Shown: piece after piece, positions 23,037 through 35,050 of the stretch
How positions within the stretch are numbered: position 1 is the stretch's first letter
How the letters are laid out: each line of letters starts with the position of its first letter
Origin: Durusdinium trenchii
Taxonomy: Eukaryota; Sar; Dinophyceae; Suessiales; Symbiodiniaceae
Direction of reading: 5' to 3'
DNA length: 64,000 nucleotides
Assembly (NCBI GenBank): GCA_963970005.1
Contig: CAXAMN010013891.1
Location: 874,333-938,332 of the forward strand
The notes under the pieces: generated by a model
Databases searched by the model: none
What the model was told of the DNA's origin: nothing
Seen by the model: only the letters and a program-made list of their open reading frames with translations
Position numbers and translations under genes: made by a program

Positions 23037-24187
23037 TCAGCTCACATTGACAGCTTTGTGCCGCATTGGCTTGATCGGAGGTGGATACTTGAAGCTCCTG
23101 TATACTACATAAGTGCTGAAAGCTTCATTCCCCGATGTGAGGGATGGCTTCACTGTATCGCCACCAGATTTGATGTTTCTGCAGCCAGGATGGCCTCAAA
23201 CAAAGAATGGAGGCCATCAAGTAAAGGCAAGTCATCCACACAAACTGATATCTTAAAACAATTTAACAACAGCGTTCGTGAACACACAAACCCACCCTAA
23301 CTTTTAAAGGTTGAAAGTTTTGTTGATAGTCATGCCCAGTGACTTCGATACAAGTCAATCAGCGTGGCTTCCAGCATCGCAGGACTGTAGGGTTCATTGG
23401 TCTCAAAGAGCACAACCATGTTCGACCATTTGTCAGAAGCATGTTGATATCCATAGAGTGAGTTTCCCCACCGCCAAGCAACATTGTGGGTAAAACCGAC
23501 TTTCCAAATCATAGGCGAATGCTTTGCAAACAAATCTTCCAGAACAATCTTGGAGTGCCGAAGGATCGCACCGGCTGTCAACCCTGCTTTGGGAATCTTG
23601 AACTCAATGGATGCGAAACTATTACAAAGTGATGAAGTCAGACTTGTACACTGCATGATAGTCTCACCAGCTATGTTCTTTGTTGTCCCGATTGGTTCCA
23701 GAAGGGCGCCATCTTGATCCTTAAGACTGACAGTTGAACCATCCAAGTCATTCGGAGCTGCTTGCAATGGCGTTGGTCGATTCCAAGGAAATGGCAGACA
23801 CTTGTCCTGACAGGGTTTGGGAATCAATTCGATCAACAATGAATAAACTGACCGATACACATTTTTGAGTCGGGAGTTTCGGGAGTTCGAATTAACAAAG
23901 TCAAAACGATGAAACATAAAGGCAAACAAGATTCTGAGCGGTGACATGTAAACAAATCCCAGAGCTCTTCGTCAGCGCTTTCAGCTGGCATGGGCCCAGG
24001 CTTAAAGCGGTGAATCTCTAACAGCCATCTTGATCCTTCAAAGGCTATCCCGAATCAAGGTAAAAGTTTTTTTTGTGTACCACTTCGGATGCTGATACGC
24101 TGACTTGAGGATGATTGTTCACCAAGGCTTGGACACCTTCGCCAATGCGGTTGGAGATTCCTCGTACAGCTTGTCCAGGCCGAGCAC
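23037..24187 (-). CDS. GIY-YIG-like nuclease-fold protein, 5' end unresolved
   Basis: Exons on minus: 24187-24050 (after a GCCAG acceptor; GISNRIGEGVQALVNNHPQV), a long open segment within ~23900-23330, and 23194-23037. The C-terminal part reads IWKVGFTHNVAWRWGNSLYG, then WSNMVVLFETNEPYSPAMLE and ATLIDLY; across an intron it continues HPGCRNIKSGGDTVK and YVVYRSFKYPPPIKPM to a stop at 23037. The 'KxGxT.n..xRW.....Y' start and 'LEaxLI' helix match the GIY-YIG/T5orf172 architecture, where the K/R, the Y and a downstream Glu are catalytic. Here the first tyrosine pair of GIY-YIG is not obvious, so activity is uncertain. I recall the same block arrangement in a large Symbiodinium family. The exon junction near 23330 does not fit a simple GT-AG rule. 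It is the fourth gene in the minus-strand cluster. Confidence 0.6.
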
Positions 24188-24611
24188 CTGGCATGTGGTG
24201 GACTGGAAACTGAAGACGAAAACCATATAGGTCTCCAATTCGTTAGACGTCGCATATGTTTTCATCTCTTGCGCACACAACTCCCAATGAACCCTGATTG
24301 CTGGATGCATGGTGCAAACTGCAGTGAGAACCCCGAATATCTAAGAGCGCAGATTTCTACTGCAAAGCTCTCATGTAATTGCTCGCTTTGTAAGACTTCT
24401 TCATGTTTTTGCAGCAGGGATTTTGGAGTTGGTATTGTGGAAACACACAGGCGGACACCATATATATTTCATGCACATCATAGAACAAAAACAAGTTGGC
24501 TACCAAAGTTCAAAGCGAGACCTGTGGAAATTAGCCACAGTCACGAACTTGCATATCATATTGCGCACGTTTGCACAACCCAGCAAGGCAAAAATTAATC
24601 AAAGCTCAAGT

Positions 24612-27600
24612 CTACTTTGCAGCGGCCTTTGCCTTTGCTGACTTGCCACCAGCCGGAGCGTTCTTGTGGCGTTTGTTTTTTTTAGCTCCTTTAGCAGAAG
24701 TACCACCATTACCATTACCTGCAGAATTATCACCCTGCTCCTCACTCTTCTTCTTGGCAAAGAACTTCTTGTTGGTCCTGCAGGGCCAATCCATGCAATT
24801 GATGTTTATAATGCATGTGCATATACAAAACAGCTAAAAGATGCTAAAAGCACAAAGACCGAGCCGATCAACAATATGTTTCCAAGATGTGTCATGATTG
24901 AAAGGTTATATACAATTCCCCAGAGTGCTATGACCATATCATGTCGATTGGCTTTGCGCAGGCGGTCCTTGCTTTCAACTCGGCGGAGGCTGCCTTGCTA
25001 CACCTGATCAGCGACAAGCGTTCGAAGCTTGGCATGGGTTTATATCAGTGGAGTGGGGCCCATACGCAATGCTGGCTTTCTTCATGGCACTCTCGGACTG
25101 CTTGTAGAACCTTGTCATGCGAATTTGGGGCAACGCCTTTAGAGTGATAGCAACTGTTGGTCTTGATCGAGATTAAATTGCCTAAGTTGTGCACTCCTCG
25201 GTAAAGAAACCTTCACTTTCCCCAGTGCACCACGCTGCGCTGCAAACATCATACTGCTTGTCAATGTTGGCAATCTCATCCTTCAGGATCTGAATGTACC
25301 TGGGCATGGACTGGGTGGAAGCGCTGGAGATCTTTAGGTGGATTGGAAAGACTCTTGACTCAAAAAGGTGCAAAACCTACGATTTGAAACAGGAAACGCT
25401 ATCGCTTGCGGATCATCGAACTTGGTTTCAATCTCGCGAATCAGTGATCGCAATTTCCCGCTTTTTGCCATCATTGAATCTAAGACTTTGCGCAAGGCTT
25501 CTTTCGACTAACAGGGTTTGAACAAAAACACATACTTCATTGGTACAACGGATGGTGGTATAACAACAACTTCAAGCCCATGCATGAAAACATATGAAAA
25601 CATATATTCATTTTGAGGCCGATATAAACCACAAGGGCATGAACAAACGAAACACCCGCTCCTGCCCGTATTTGGATTGCGTAGTAGGCATATGAACACT
25701 CTTCTGAGAACCCTCAACCGACTGGCGCTTCTCCATTTGGGAAACTCCGGCAAATTCAGTTCCGAGCGAGCAAGATGGATCCGTATCTGCCTGGCGGGAA
25801 AGTGGTGATGAACTTAACACTACAGGCTTTGAGAAATAGATTTGTGATAAAACATATTAACAAGTACAATAGGGTGGTAGGAAGCCTGCTTGTTCCGTTC
25901 ATGTAGCTCTTCATATGTCAAGCTCTCTTTGCGCTGTCCGGACTCTTTGACGACGACATAAATCTCTTCTACACCATCGTAGCGGTTTCTCCTTACAACA
26001 TGCACCACTCAAACATGAACACGCGTGATCATGCAACGCGACTTGGCGACTTGAATCGTAATTAACATTGCAATTACTCCTGTAGTGGGAGTCCCCAAGA
26101 GACTTGCAATATGCCAAAGCTCCTTGAATGCGTGTCCTAAGATTTGTTGAGGTGCATTTGGATTCTTTACACTGCACACCAAATGGGTTTTCATCAACGC
26201 ATGTCTTATATGAGGACCCCACTCAGACCATTTCAACTCCCGGAGCTCTGTGATGGAATACCACCCCTCATCCACAGTAATTTCGATGCTCTTCTTCCGG
26301 GAGACTGCAATCTTGATGCGGCACAGGAATTGTTCCTGGTTGTGAGACTGCACCAAGAGATTGAAGTAGAAGGGCGTTTGCATGTAACTATAGAGCTTCA
26401 ATATATATCACATGGCAAATGGCATTGGATTTATTGTTCGTTATATATCGATCGATCGTTATATGTCTTCATTACTGTTTTGTTCAGTCAGACCAAAACA
26501 AACATGCAAATGCACATGGTGTCCTGGTCAAAATTGACCTCGCAATACAAATCCGCTAGTTTATCACGGTCTCCATTTTGCCACTCGGATTTCAACATCT
26601 CAGGAGCATCCAACTTTACGCGTTTCTGGTGTGGTCGCACCCAGCGCATGATCTTGGCCTTCGCTGCTCGACGAAGCTTGTCCTGCACGAAAATGAACGA
26701 CGCTGCGTGAACCCATCGACCCTTGATACAATAAAATTCATTCAAACTGCCACGGTTAACATACGCTGACTTTGGAATCAAGCATGCTATAAGTTTGAAG
26801 AATCCCTATGGCCTTGCGGGACCCCCGGAAGCCTCCAGTATGCTCTGGATCTGATCCCTGTGTAGCATTGGTAGACTTGCTTTCATCTGGTGTCTCATCA
26901 CCTGTCTTAGGGGTTGGTTCCACGGGCACATCGACCTTGACGATCTTGAGCTCTGGCTCAAGAGAAGCACTTCCGGGCTCGGCGGGTGTCATCTCACCGG
27001 CATCCCGTTTGGCCCGTGCTGGAGTAGGGATTGGTGGAGTCGGTGTAGTGAATAAATCCGGTTTGTTTCCACCATCTTCTACCTCAAGACTTGTGAATAC
27101 CCTGTGACACAATCAATCATATTGACCAGCATGCAGTCAATCTTCTAATAAAGAAAGATCAAGTGGACATACCAAGTTCAAACTCCAGTATGTGGAAATT
27201 CCGAGCTGATAACCTTCCAGGCGGCTGAACAACCAGCTAACTCTTCCGCTGTAGCCTTGGAGACAGAATACTATAGATCGATCGATATATAGATCTTTCA
27301 GCTATTATAGTTTTCTCCACCCTCTACCATCCGAACCATGTCCACCGACATTGGCATAAAGAATGATGGCTAAGGATTGAACTGGAAGTGTTTCCACGTC
27401 TGTGACCACTGGCTCCTTGGCATCGGGAGCCCACGTATATCGAGCGAATAAAACATTGGTCATATTGTGAGTGTGTTTTTTGCGAGAACAATGGTTTCAC
27501 TGTTCAACCTGTTACATACCAACATCAATCTAAGCAGATAGCCGACGGCTGGGAATCATTAGAATAGTTGATGTCAAACTCAATGTCCTGCAAAGGTATT

Positions 27601-27771
27601 ATCAAGATCAACACTGCACAATATATACATTGTGTTGTTCAGTGTTGAATGAAAGACACAAACATATATATCCTGCAGCTCTTGTAGGAGGGCTGCTTCA
27701 TCACTAGCCATCTCCACATGTGCAATTCCATCAGCAAGAGTTGCACAACTCCCAAGCACCGAAGCTGACAT
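24612..27771 (-). CDS. Multi-exon dinoflagellate family protein with Lys-rich nuclear-type tail
   Basis: Start ATG at 27771 (MSASVLGSCATLADGIAHVE). Exons: 27771-27673, 27587-27543, ~27460-27303 (FARYTWAPDAKEPVVTD), a segment near 27250-27190, 27101-26813, 26721-26524, 26335-26223, 26136-26080, 25991-25886, 25826-~25650, ~25508-25403, a segment near 25310-25200, short exons near 25107-25000, and 24777-24612 ending KSAKAKAAAK-stop. Joined exons read through family blocks: WVHAASFIFVQDKLRRAAKA, VDEGWYSITELRELKWSE + TRIQGALAYCK, RRNRYDGVEEIYVVVKESG, then LRKVLDSMMAKSGKLRSLIR. Donors include GATATA, GACACC, GAGTAA and GACCGC (GA type), GCCATA and GCTTCC (GC type) and GTGGGG. The Pro/Thr/Glu-rich third quarter and basic Lys/Ala tail suggest a nuclear protein. 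Known to me only as a recurrent Symbiodinium family of unknown function. Confidence 0.7.
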
Positions 27772-28430
27772 GCTTCAAGCACACTAAAGTGAAGAGTGAC
27801 AGAGCCCTGATCAGCTTAGGAGTGTGTCATCCAATGATCGAAGGAAAAAGACACGCAAAAGCTCTGAAGGGAGCGATACAAAGTATAAACTGTATGGTTC
27901 GAGTCATGAACGGAAAGCTTCAGATCTCAAAGCGCGCTTTGACCACTGTCCACAATGCCGGTCGCGAGGTCAGAACGGCTCATGTTAATTATGATTTGGA
28001 ATGCGTGGTCAGGCCAGTGTCCGGCACGGCCACACACAAAGTTCTAAAATATTGCCCAAAAACCTCTCTGGTGAGGGGGTCCATACCCGTAATTATTTTT
28101 ACGGGGATGTACGGGTAAATTACGGGTTGGGTACGGGTTGGGTACGGGTTTGGGAAACCCGATGTTTGCTAGGACACCCGGGGTTTGGTCTTCCAGGTTA
28201 CGGGGATGTACGGGTAAATTACGGGTTTGGTACGGCCTGGGTACGGGTTTAGACCACACCCGTTATTTTTTTAGAAAAAAACACACAAATATTGATAGGA
28301 GTCATCAAACGTCTTTCACTACCACAATGTTTCATCTTTCAGTCCAAAACTAGAATGTCAGCATGAGTGAGCACATGATATACCTATCAAATCACACCAG
28401 ATCATCAAGCTTCTTGGGCATCAAGGGCAA
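27772..28430. other. Intergenic spacer between two minus-strand genes
   Basis: It would contain the 3' flank of the FYAGVG gene and the 5' flank of the next gene. The main feature is the duplicated TACGGGG unit described separately. No TATA-like or poly(A) signal could be assigned. Confidence 0.5.
28085..28265. repeat. Duplicated 52-base TACGGGT-rich repeat
   Basis: Unit 1 at 28100-28151 and unit 2 at 28199-28250 begin TACGGGGATGTACGGGTAAA and differ at about three positions; the intervening 47 bases contain AACCCGATGTTTGC. TACGGGT recurs many times, and ACCCGTAATTA at 28085 is its inverse. The AACCCGATGTTTGC word with similar context also occurs near 35560, so this is part of a dispersed family. 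Confidence 0.8.
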
Positions 28431-29808
28431 CTATTCATCAGGCACAACCAACTTCTTGTACCTTCGTAGATAGTTGTACACTGGGATAAAATCAGCTGAG
28501 CCCCAAAGGTCAGATACTGGCCACTCAGGGGCACGGAAAGTTTCAAAAGCCGACGGCAGCTCTCCATCCCGTGGCAACTCAGGTTGGCCTGTTGCGGTCT
28601 TCTTCATTTCCTCTGCAATGTCAACCACTGCCCTGGCGAAAGGCACCGGATAAATCCTGGGCGGACGGATCGCAGGTCTTCACTTTTTTTGGTTTGGGGG
28701 GGGGGGCAGACACGGCAAGAGTACATTCAGCTCACAGTTGTAACAAAGGTAAATTAATATGAGGCTCTCAGTGGCACGTAGGTGTTCTGTACCTTTGTAT
28801 CGTTGTTTTCCAGAACCATCGACATATTTGACCGCACTCTTGACTTTGGAATCCTTGTTCTTCCATCCAACCAACTTGCCTTTGTCGAGTTTTAATACAG
28901 CAGGTGGGTTGGCATAGAGGTAGTGGCGTTTGGCAGTACGGGATGAATAATGTGCCATCCACCATCGGACCTGCTGCACCTGCGCGAAGGATATTCAAGT
29001 GTCACTTGTGTTATGTCGATCGATCTATAAAATGAGTTGCTGATTTCTTTCATGCATGATCTTATTAAGGCCAATGGTGAAGGCCAATGGTGTGATTCAT
29101 GGTTGCACCACAAATTGGAGATAGGGCCCTGACTGAGAACTCGTGACCGCACTCGAAAATGTGTTGGATGGTTTCCCTCCAAAGAGGATAGAATTCCAGA
29201 AGTGATCCATTGGGCTGTTCCACTGACCATGCACCACCAAGAGCGGTCACCAAAAGAATCAATCCGCATGTCCTGACAGTTGACATTTGTTGGATGCACA
29301 TGCATATGATAAATGCGAACTAGACCCTTCGGTTAAAAGTACGAATCATAGAGCGACATCTCCGTATGATTTTCCAAAACCAATCCTTTCCAATAGCTTG
29401 TTGGCCAACGCAACTGACTTGTAGGGGGTGTGTCCGACAGGCGCGCACGCTGATCGTTGACTGGTCCCCACATTCATCTTGGAAAATGAAGAGCACTTCA
29501 CCCCAAAGTGGCTTGCAAATCCATTGGGATCTGCCCGCAAAAGGAACAGAATAGCCAGCCTCAGTGCTACTCATCCAGAACCCCCGAGCGATATGGCGGT
29601 GTATAAATTTGTAGGAAACAGAAACCCAACACACAATGCATTCAAGAAACGCATATCCAGATGAATGTGTCAGGTCCATGAAGTTCGACTTTCTATAGCT
29701 AGGCTGATCATTATCCAATAGATCAAAGCGGGCAGACCTGTATTCACTAGCATGCATCATGGTGGTCAGTCTCCCCACGCCGGCATAGAACTCCAGCCAC
29801 TGAAACTC
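28431..29808 (-). CDS. FYAGVG family protein (methyltransferase motif I-like), 5' exons unresolved
   Basis: Five exons join in frame on minus: 29808-~29653, 29566-29386, 29272-29148, ~28980-28768 and 28656-28431 (stop). Order of motifs: EFQWLEFYAGVGRLTTMM, RSARFDLLDNDQPSYRKSNF, LAILFLLRADPNGF, KCSSFSKMNVGTSQRSA, ALGGAWSVEQPNGSLLEFYP, VRWWMAHYSSRTAKRHYLYA, KLDKGKLVGW, KQRYKGTEHLRATE, YPVPFARAVVDIAEE. 'FYAGVGxLT' plus an acidic strand end (FDLLDN) resembles motifs I and II of Rossmann-fold SAM methyltransferases, and 'SSFxxMNxGTSxRS' sits where C5-type enzymes carry the catalytic motif; this is inference. Junctions include AAAG/GATTGG...CAG/GACATG (GA-AG) and ACTGA/GAGCC...CAG/G. I recall this as one of the most repeated Symbiodinium gene families. 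Upstream, a frame near 30025-30090 (CVERLNEILPRSNIRKPR) may be an earlier exon. Second gene of the cluster. Confidence 0.72.
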
Positions 29809-31489
29809 CTGGCACGGAATATGACTGGAAGGAATCTCAAACATTTGTTCATGCATAAGTAATTGTTTCGGACATTGGTTGAACTCAGACAGTTCCAATA
29901 TAAAAATTTAAAAAATATATAGTGAAGCACACGGGTTCGTATTGAACTTATATTGTCTCGATCTCCTGCTTGATCTCATGTGACCAGGTCAACAAGAGGA
30001 TGATCATCACCAAGACCTCGGCTTTCGGATATTGCTTCTCGGAAGAATCTCATTCAACCGCTCAACACACATCCCATCGATATCAGGAGCGTACTTGTTT
30101 GTTCATGTTTGTTGAGTTATCATTTTGGTGACAGCTCATAGTGGAGCATGATAATACTGGTCATGCATATGACTCAATGGAACATTTCTGGAGTTCTACT
30201 GCTTCCGAGAGAAACCATCCAACACATTTCTTGACCGAGTGAATGGGTTTCAATGTATATACTTTTTGGAAAACACACCCACTCTTGCTGCATATCGATT
30301 CATGCATCTTATAATGAAATCTGTCGCATTGGTACTCAGACCCCCACCTTCGGAGCATGAAGCCGTCGGAGTCTCCAAACCAGTTCATTTATGCACAACA
30401 TTGCAACAGCTTATGAGGACAACAGTGAGAAGGCAGCTTGGATGACAATCAATAAATCATTACGAATTTGCAGGGTTGTAGGTTGATGCATGTGTTTCTA
30501 AATGGAGCCCACTTGCGGACAATAAAGCTGACATAGTCGGTTGGTTCGTGCTTTGCAAGGCCAAAAATTCACCCTTGCCAAACAGGTTTCATCAACATTT
30601 CCCTTCAACAAGACTTGCCCATGCACAAAACTTGACTTGACACACAGATATGATCATCCACATGGGCCACATGGATGCGAAAATATAATCAAGCCAGAAG
30701 TGCATTTCTTTTTTAAAGTGTTGGCCCTGACCTTCCAAAGGTTGTGGCGCCTTTTGATCGTGGCAGCCGATTGATCCATGACCTCGGCCATCAGGACCAA
30801 AGAAACGGTTTCATGGAAGTTGGGGGAGGGAAAGAGTGAAGGGATCAAAGAAGTCCAGATCGCATGGGTGGATGTGTCCCGACCAGTGTTATTCGATCAT
30901 TACAGTTCTAACTGAGTGATTTTATGTTGAAAACACTTGTCCTATAGCTCGGTCTTGAGAATTCCCACCTATTCCCACGGTTCCGCACAAGTCAGCAGGC
31001 ATCTCTTTTTTGGCACTGATCGAAGTTGTTCCGGTTTGAGATTGAACCACGAATCGACTTGAAGTAGGTTCTAAAAATGGCTGGTGCTAGTTTACAGCTA
31101 TAACTGTTTGTTTTGAACAGATTTCTCTGACAAGAAGGGATTACATTTGAACATGATTCCTCAAACGGTGTATATATGCAAACTTCCGTGGACGCCGATG
31201 GACCCAAGCACCTGCCAAGAAGGTTCTAAGCCGAAGATGTTGACTCCCACACGATAGTGCCCGAAGCTTCAACAAACCATCATTCTACAGTAACAATGTG
31301 AACATGACAACAAACGATTGGGATGGTTGTTAGCTGCGAACACTAATAGCTTCGGGTTGTTGCGTGGCCACTGTAAGCACCAATTTTGGGAGATGTATGT
31401 GTGGCTCCCCACAAGTTGATTGCAACTTGCTTCCCTGCACACTCCAATTGGCGCAGCCTATGTGGCACAACACTTTAAATCACATCAAA
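29809..31489 (-). other. Probable 5' exons or introns of the FYAGVG gene, not resolved
   Basis: Minus-strand protein-like frames occur near 30090-30025 (DIDGMCVERLNEILPRSNIR), 30500-30455 (FIVRKWAPFRN) and 30790-30660 (MDQSAATIKRRHNLWKVRAN), but no consistent chain of splice junctions could be built. No repeats of note. No initiation codon can be assigned. Confidence 0.35.
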
Positions 31490-34400
31490 TCAATCGCTGG
31501 AGTTCTTCAGCGAGCCATCTTTCAAAACTTCTTTTGCCAACTCCTTCAACTTAAGCATGGTTTCCTGGATGCTGTTACGATCGCTGTCAGTGAGAGAAGA
31601 TGCAGCACCACGTTGAGCAATCAAATCGTCCATGTAGGTGGCCTCAGAGCAAATAATACTACCAATCATTGCAAAGAACACCCAGTTGCAATGTACACAC
31701 ACAAATTAACTCTGAGAAAGTGTTGGACCAAGACCTCAAACAACTTAAGGCACACAGGTGCGTGATCATGTGCGCAAAGGCTTCGATTACTGAACTCGCT
31801 ACCGAGCTGCTAGCAAATCAGCCACAATCAGCGTCGCCCCAAGGATGAATGTTTTTGGGGTATTTGGTTCGCTATAGACGGCCATGGAGATGTAGGCAAC
31901 GTCCTTTGTGGTGCCCTTGAACCTCAATCCAACAGCTGGCCTGGTCCAATACACACTTAGGGTGCAGTCCTTATGTTCTGCCAGTCGGCTCCGCAGCTCA
32001 GTCCTCACCTGTTCATCCTGCACCTTTCCAGCAGCCTTGACAAAGGCCATGATCTCTTCCACAATTCCATAATCGGTGTTTGGAAAGGATCTATGAACTT
32101 TCACCTGTTCTGACAACACTGGCTTCGACGACCGGCGCTTCTTGGATTCTGCACGTGATGGGCTCTCGAGACCATCTTTGCGTTTTTGGTTGGTCTTTGG
32201 TTCAGTGCGAGCTGGTCGATCGGCTTCGTTTCCATGTTCCTTCCTTTTTTTCTTTGAATGGGCACTAGCTGCAGACGCTAACATTTCTGCAGCAGCGCCT
32301 GTCTCCTCATCTTTGTCATTCTTTTTCTTCTTCTTCATAGATTCCTTTGCCTGTTCAGGCAGTTCCTTTGTTTTTTTACTTTTCCTGTACCGTTTTCCAT
32401 CAGCATTTCGATGGCTGGAGTCTCCTGGCACCTGGTTTGATTCCTCGGCCAATTTGTATTTTCCATATTCCGCCTCCCACCAGGCATACGAATCCCATGC
32501 CCACTCTTCATTTTCCCAGCCATATTCATATGCCATTTCCCACCCCTCGTCAGTGCCCCAGGCTGCCCAATTTGCATCCGGATCTGGTGGCGGTGCTTTC
32601 TGTCGAGAAGCCGATGCCGGGCGTTTCATTACCTGTGTAGAGCCGCGTGACCTTCCCCGACCCCTACCTCTTCCACGGCCTTTGCCCCGACCTCTACCTC
32701 CCTGACCTTCCTCACCTTCCTCACCTTCCTCTTTGGATCTCTGCTTCAATTGGTCCAGCCTCGTCACCTTTGCACCTGAAGGCTCCTGTCAAGGGCTTGG
32801 CACGAATTCAACACAATCCAACATTGCGCACACAAACAAGAATATAACTACAGGCCGCTATCATGATCTGTGACATCAAAAACAAATCACACTGGTTAAT
32901 TAGAAAACGGTCCGCCTGGTCAGCGTCACTGGGAGTGTAGACATCGATTGCGGCTGGCTTCTTAATCTTCTCAAGAGAAGACTGGTTGACCTCCTCGTTG
33001 CCAGTCCCGAACTGTTTGGTAGAGTCTTCACCGGATTCCTCCGGGGCAGGTTTGCGACCCTTCGACTGAAACGATGCCCGCTTCTCCTCTACTGTAGCCA
33101 ACGGTGAAAGAAGCGCCGGTTTTTCCGGTGGGACAGCAACCTCCATGATATCAACCGGCAGTGTGTCCGTTAGGTCTGGTGCTTGTAGCCCAGACACCGA
33201 CGAAGACCGTTGTACTGCTGTTGAACCATCGATAGAAATGCCTCAGGGATGTTTGGCATCGAGCAGTTTACAACAAACTATCGATCTATATGAAGCAAAA
33301 CATACACATGACTAAACTCATCCGATGTTTGAACGCTGGCCTTTTCCAGCAGTGGAAGGTACTTCTGCAGAAGACTGCGCACCAGACTTCTGTGCTCGCA
33401 ACCTCTATCGCAAATCAAGATCATGTTAACTAACATGCGCTATACTCAACAAGACAGCAATTGGACCATCTATACTTGCAGTCTAATCACTTCCTCAATT
33501 GTTCCAAAATCTCTTGGCGGCGCATGTGCAAGCGTTGCATGTGTTCTTCCGGTCCTTTGCGACCAGCGCAAAGCAATGACGTATCAATTGCCAAGCTGCC
33601 ACATTGTTGCACATATGTTGCAAAAACAAACCAAGACATGTTCACACAAAACACAAAAAGGGTGCAATCAACCATTCACAACCATGCAATTAATTGCATG
33701 CCCAAGCAACCAGCTGTTCTTACATTGGATTCTGACGTTGCTGCCGAAGGTGGTTCACCCATTCCAGCAGCGACCTGACCTTGTGACACCTCGTGTTGAA
33801 ACTGGCTTGTTGTTTCTGTTGGTTCCGTGCCATCACCAGCAACTGGTGCTGGAACTGCAGCCTGTGGTTCAGGTGTAGCTTCAGGCAGCGCTGTTGGTAT
33901 TTCTTGCTTTTGTTCGGGCTCAGGTACTGTAAGAGAAGGTTCTGTTGGCTGACCTCCCACACCTGAGTCCTCAGTCGGAACCTGACCAGTGCAACCTGTC
34001 TCAACACTTGGACCCGATACTTCTTTCTCAATTTTCTCATCTGGCACCTCCTCATCATGCTCACCTCCCTCTTCCTCTCCTTCCTCCTCCTCCTCCTCAT
34101 CATGGTAAGCATCTTCATCATCATCATCATTGTCAAACTCCTACGCGCATAGCACATAACAAAGGTTGTGTGCGCCCAACAAATTTAAGCAAAAGCATGT
34201 CTTGTGCGTGCAAGTATATAACAACAATTTTCACCAAATGCACAGTAATGCACAGCGAAAAAAAATCTCCTTGGAGGATTTGGCGGATTGCCGAGCTTCC
34301 TGCTTGGCATTCACATCATCTGCCACTTCCTGTTGACACGCATATACGTTATACATTGCATCCTATAGGACTAACTTTTGATTCATTCAAATGACCATGT

Positions 34401-35050
34401 TGAATCTGCTGTCCATCATATAATTAGTTCGGCCATATGATACACAGAACGCAACGCCTGAAGGTTGGAATCAAGTTCCACGCATAGTGCTTGGAAATCT
34501 GGTACCTTATAGAAGCATGAAGTTAATGAGCGCACATCAACAGCGCAAAGCAATGTGAGCACAGCGTTGGCGAATATCGACATCATAAGCGCATATAGAA
34601 GTGAATCCTGATAACACAAAACATGCGAAATCAGAACAAAGGTACAATGCTGACTTCCGATCTCCTTACCTTCATCTTGATGAACCCCAGCAATCTACGA
34701 ATATGCCAGGCGAGTGCCACAACAGTCGCTCCCAGCTCCGTGTCAGAACCTCTTTTGTTCTTAATGTATACCCGTTCGACCTCCGCGCGAAGAGGTTCAA
34801 TCAGTGGAAGGGGCCGGGTCTCCTTTAGACTCATCATCGCGAGCAGTGGCATAAGAACTGCTTGGTCCTTCACGCAAATGGCAATGCTCTCACCCTTGGA
34901 AGCATCAGATACCACAAGCTCCCCCCCCCCACGTAGTCGTTCACGAATCTCATCATTGTTGTCCCACGAATCAGCTAGCCCAGTCAAATCTATGGACTCG
35001 ATGATTTTTCTAGGCCGGCCAGGAGGCTTTTGCTTTGTCCCATTCGCCAT
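31490..35050 (-). CDS. AT-hook-like, acidic, RG-rich nuclear-type protein
   Basis: Start ATG 35050 (MANGTKQKPPGRPRKIIESI), an AT-hook-like PGRPRK near the N terminus. Well-defined exons: 35050-34670 (donor GTAAGG), 34607-~34445 (DSLLYALMMSIFANAVLTLL), 34329-34270 (donor AAG/GAG), 34140-33724 (Asp/Glu then Pro/Glu-rich, donor GTAAGA). Less certain exons lie at ~33640-33497, ~33400-33310 and ~33230-32921, followed by 32785-31799 and ~31655-31490. The long exon holds GQGGRGRGKGRGRGRGRGRS, then a Trp/Tyr/Glu-rich stretch (GWEMAYEYGWENEEWAWDSY), Lys clusters (KKKKKNDKDE, KKKRKE, SKKRRSSK) and a folded-looking end VYWTRPAVGLRFKGTTKDVA. The last exon ends KEVLKDGSLKNSSD. AT-hook, RG box and NLS-like clusters point to a nuclear DNA/RNA-binding protein; function unknown. 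First gene of the cluster; related in style to the gene at the left edge. Confidence 0.65.

Noticed and set aside
32142-32705. A 187-codon plus frame (Phe/Ser/Pro-rich)
   Set aside because: It is the antisense shadow of the Lys/Glu- and RG-rich exon on the minus strand.
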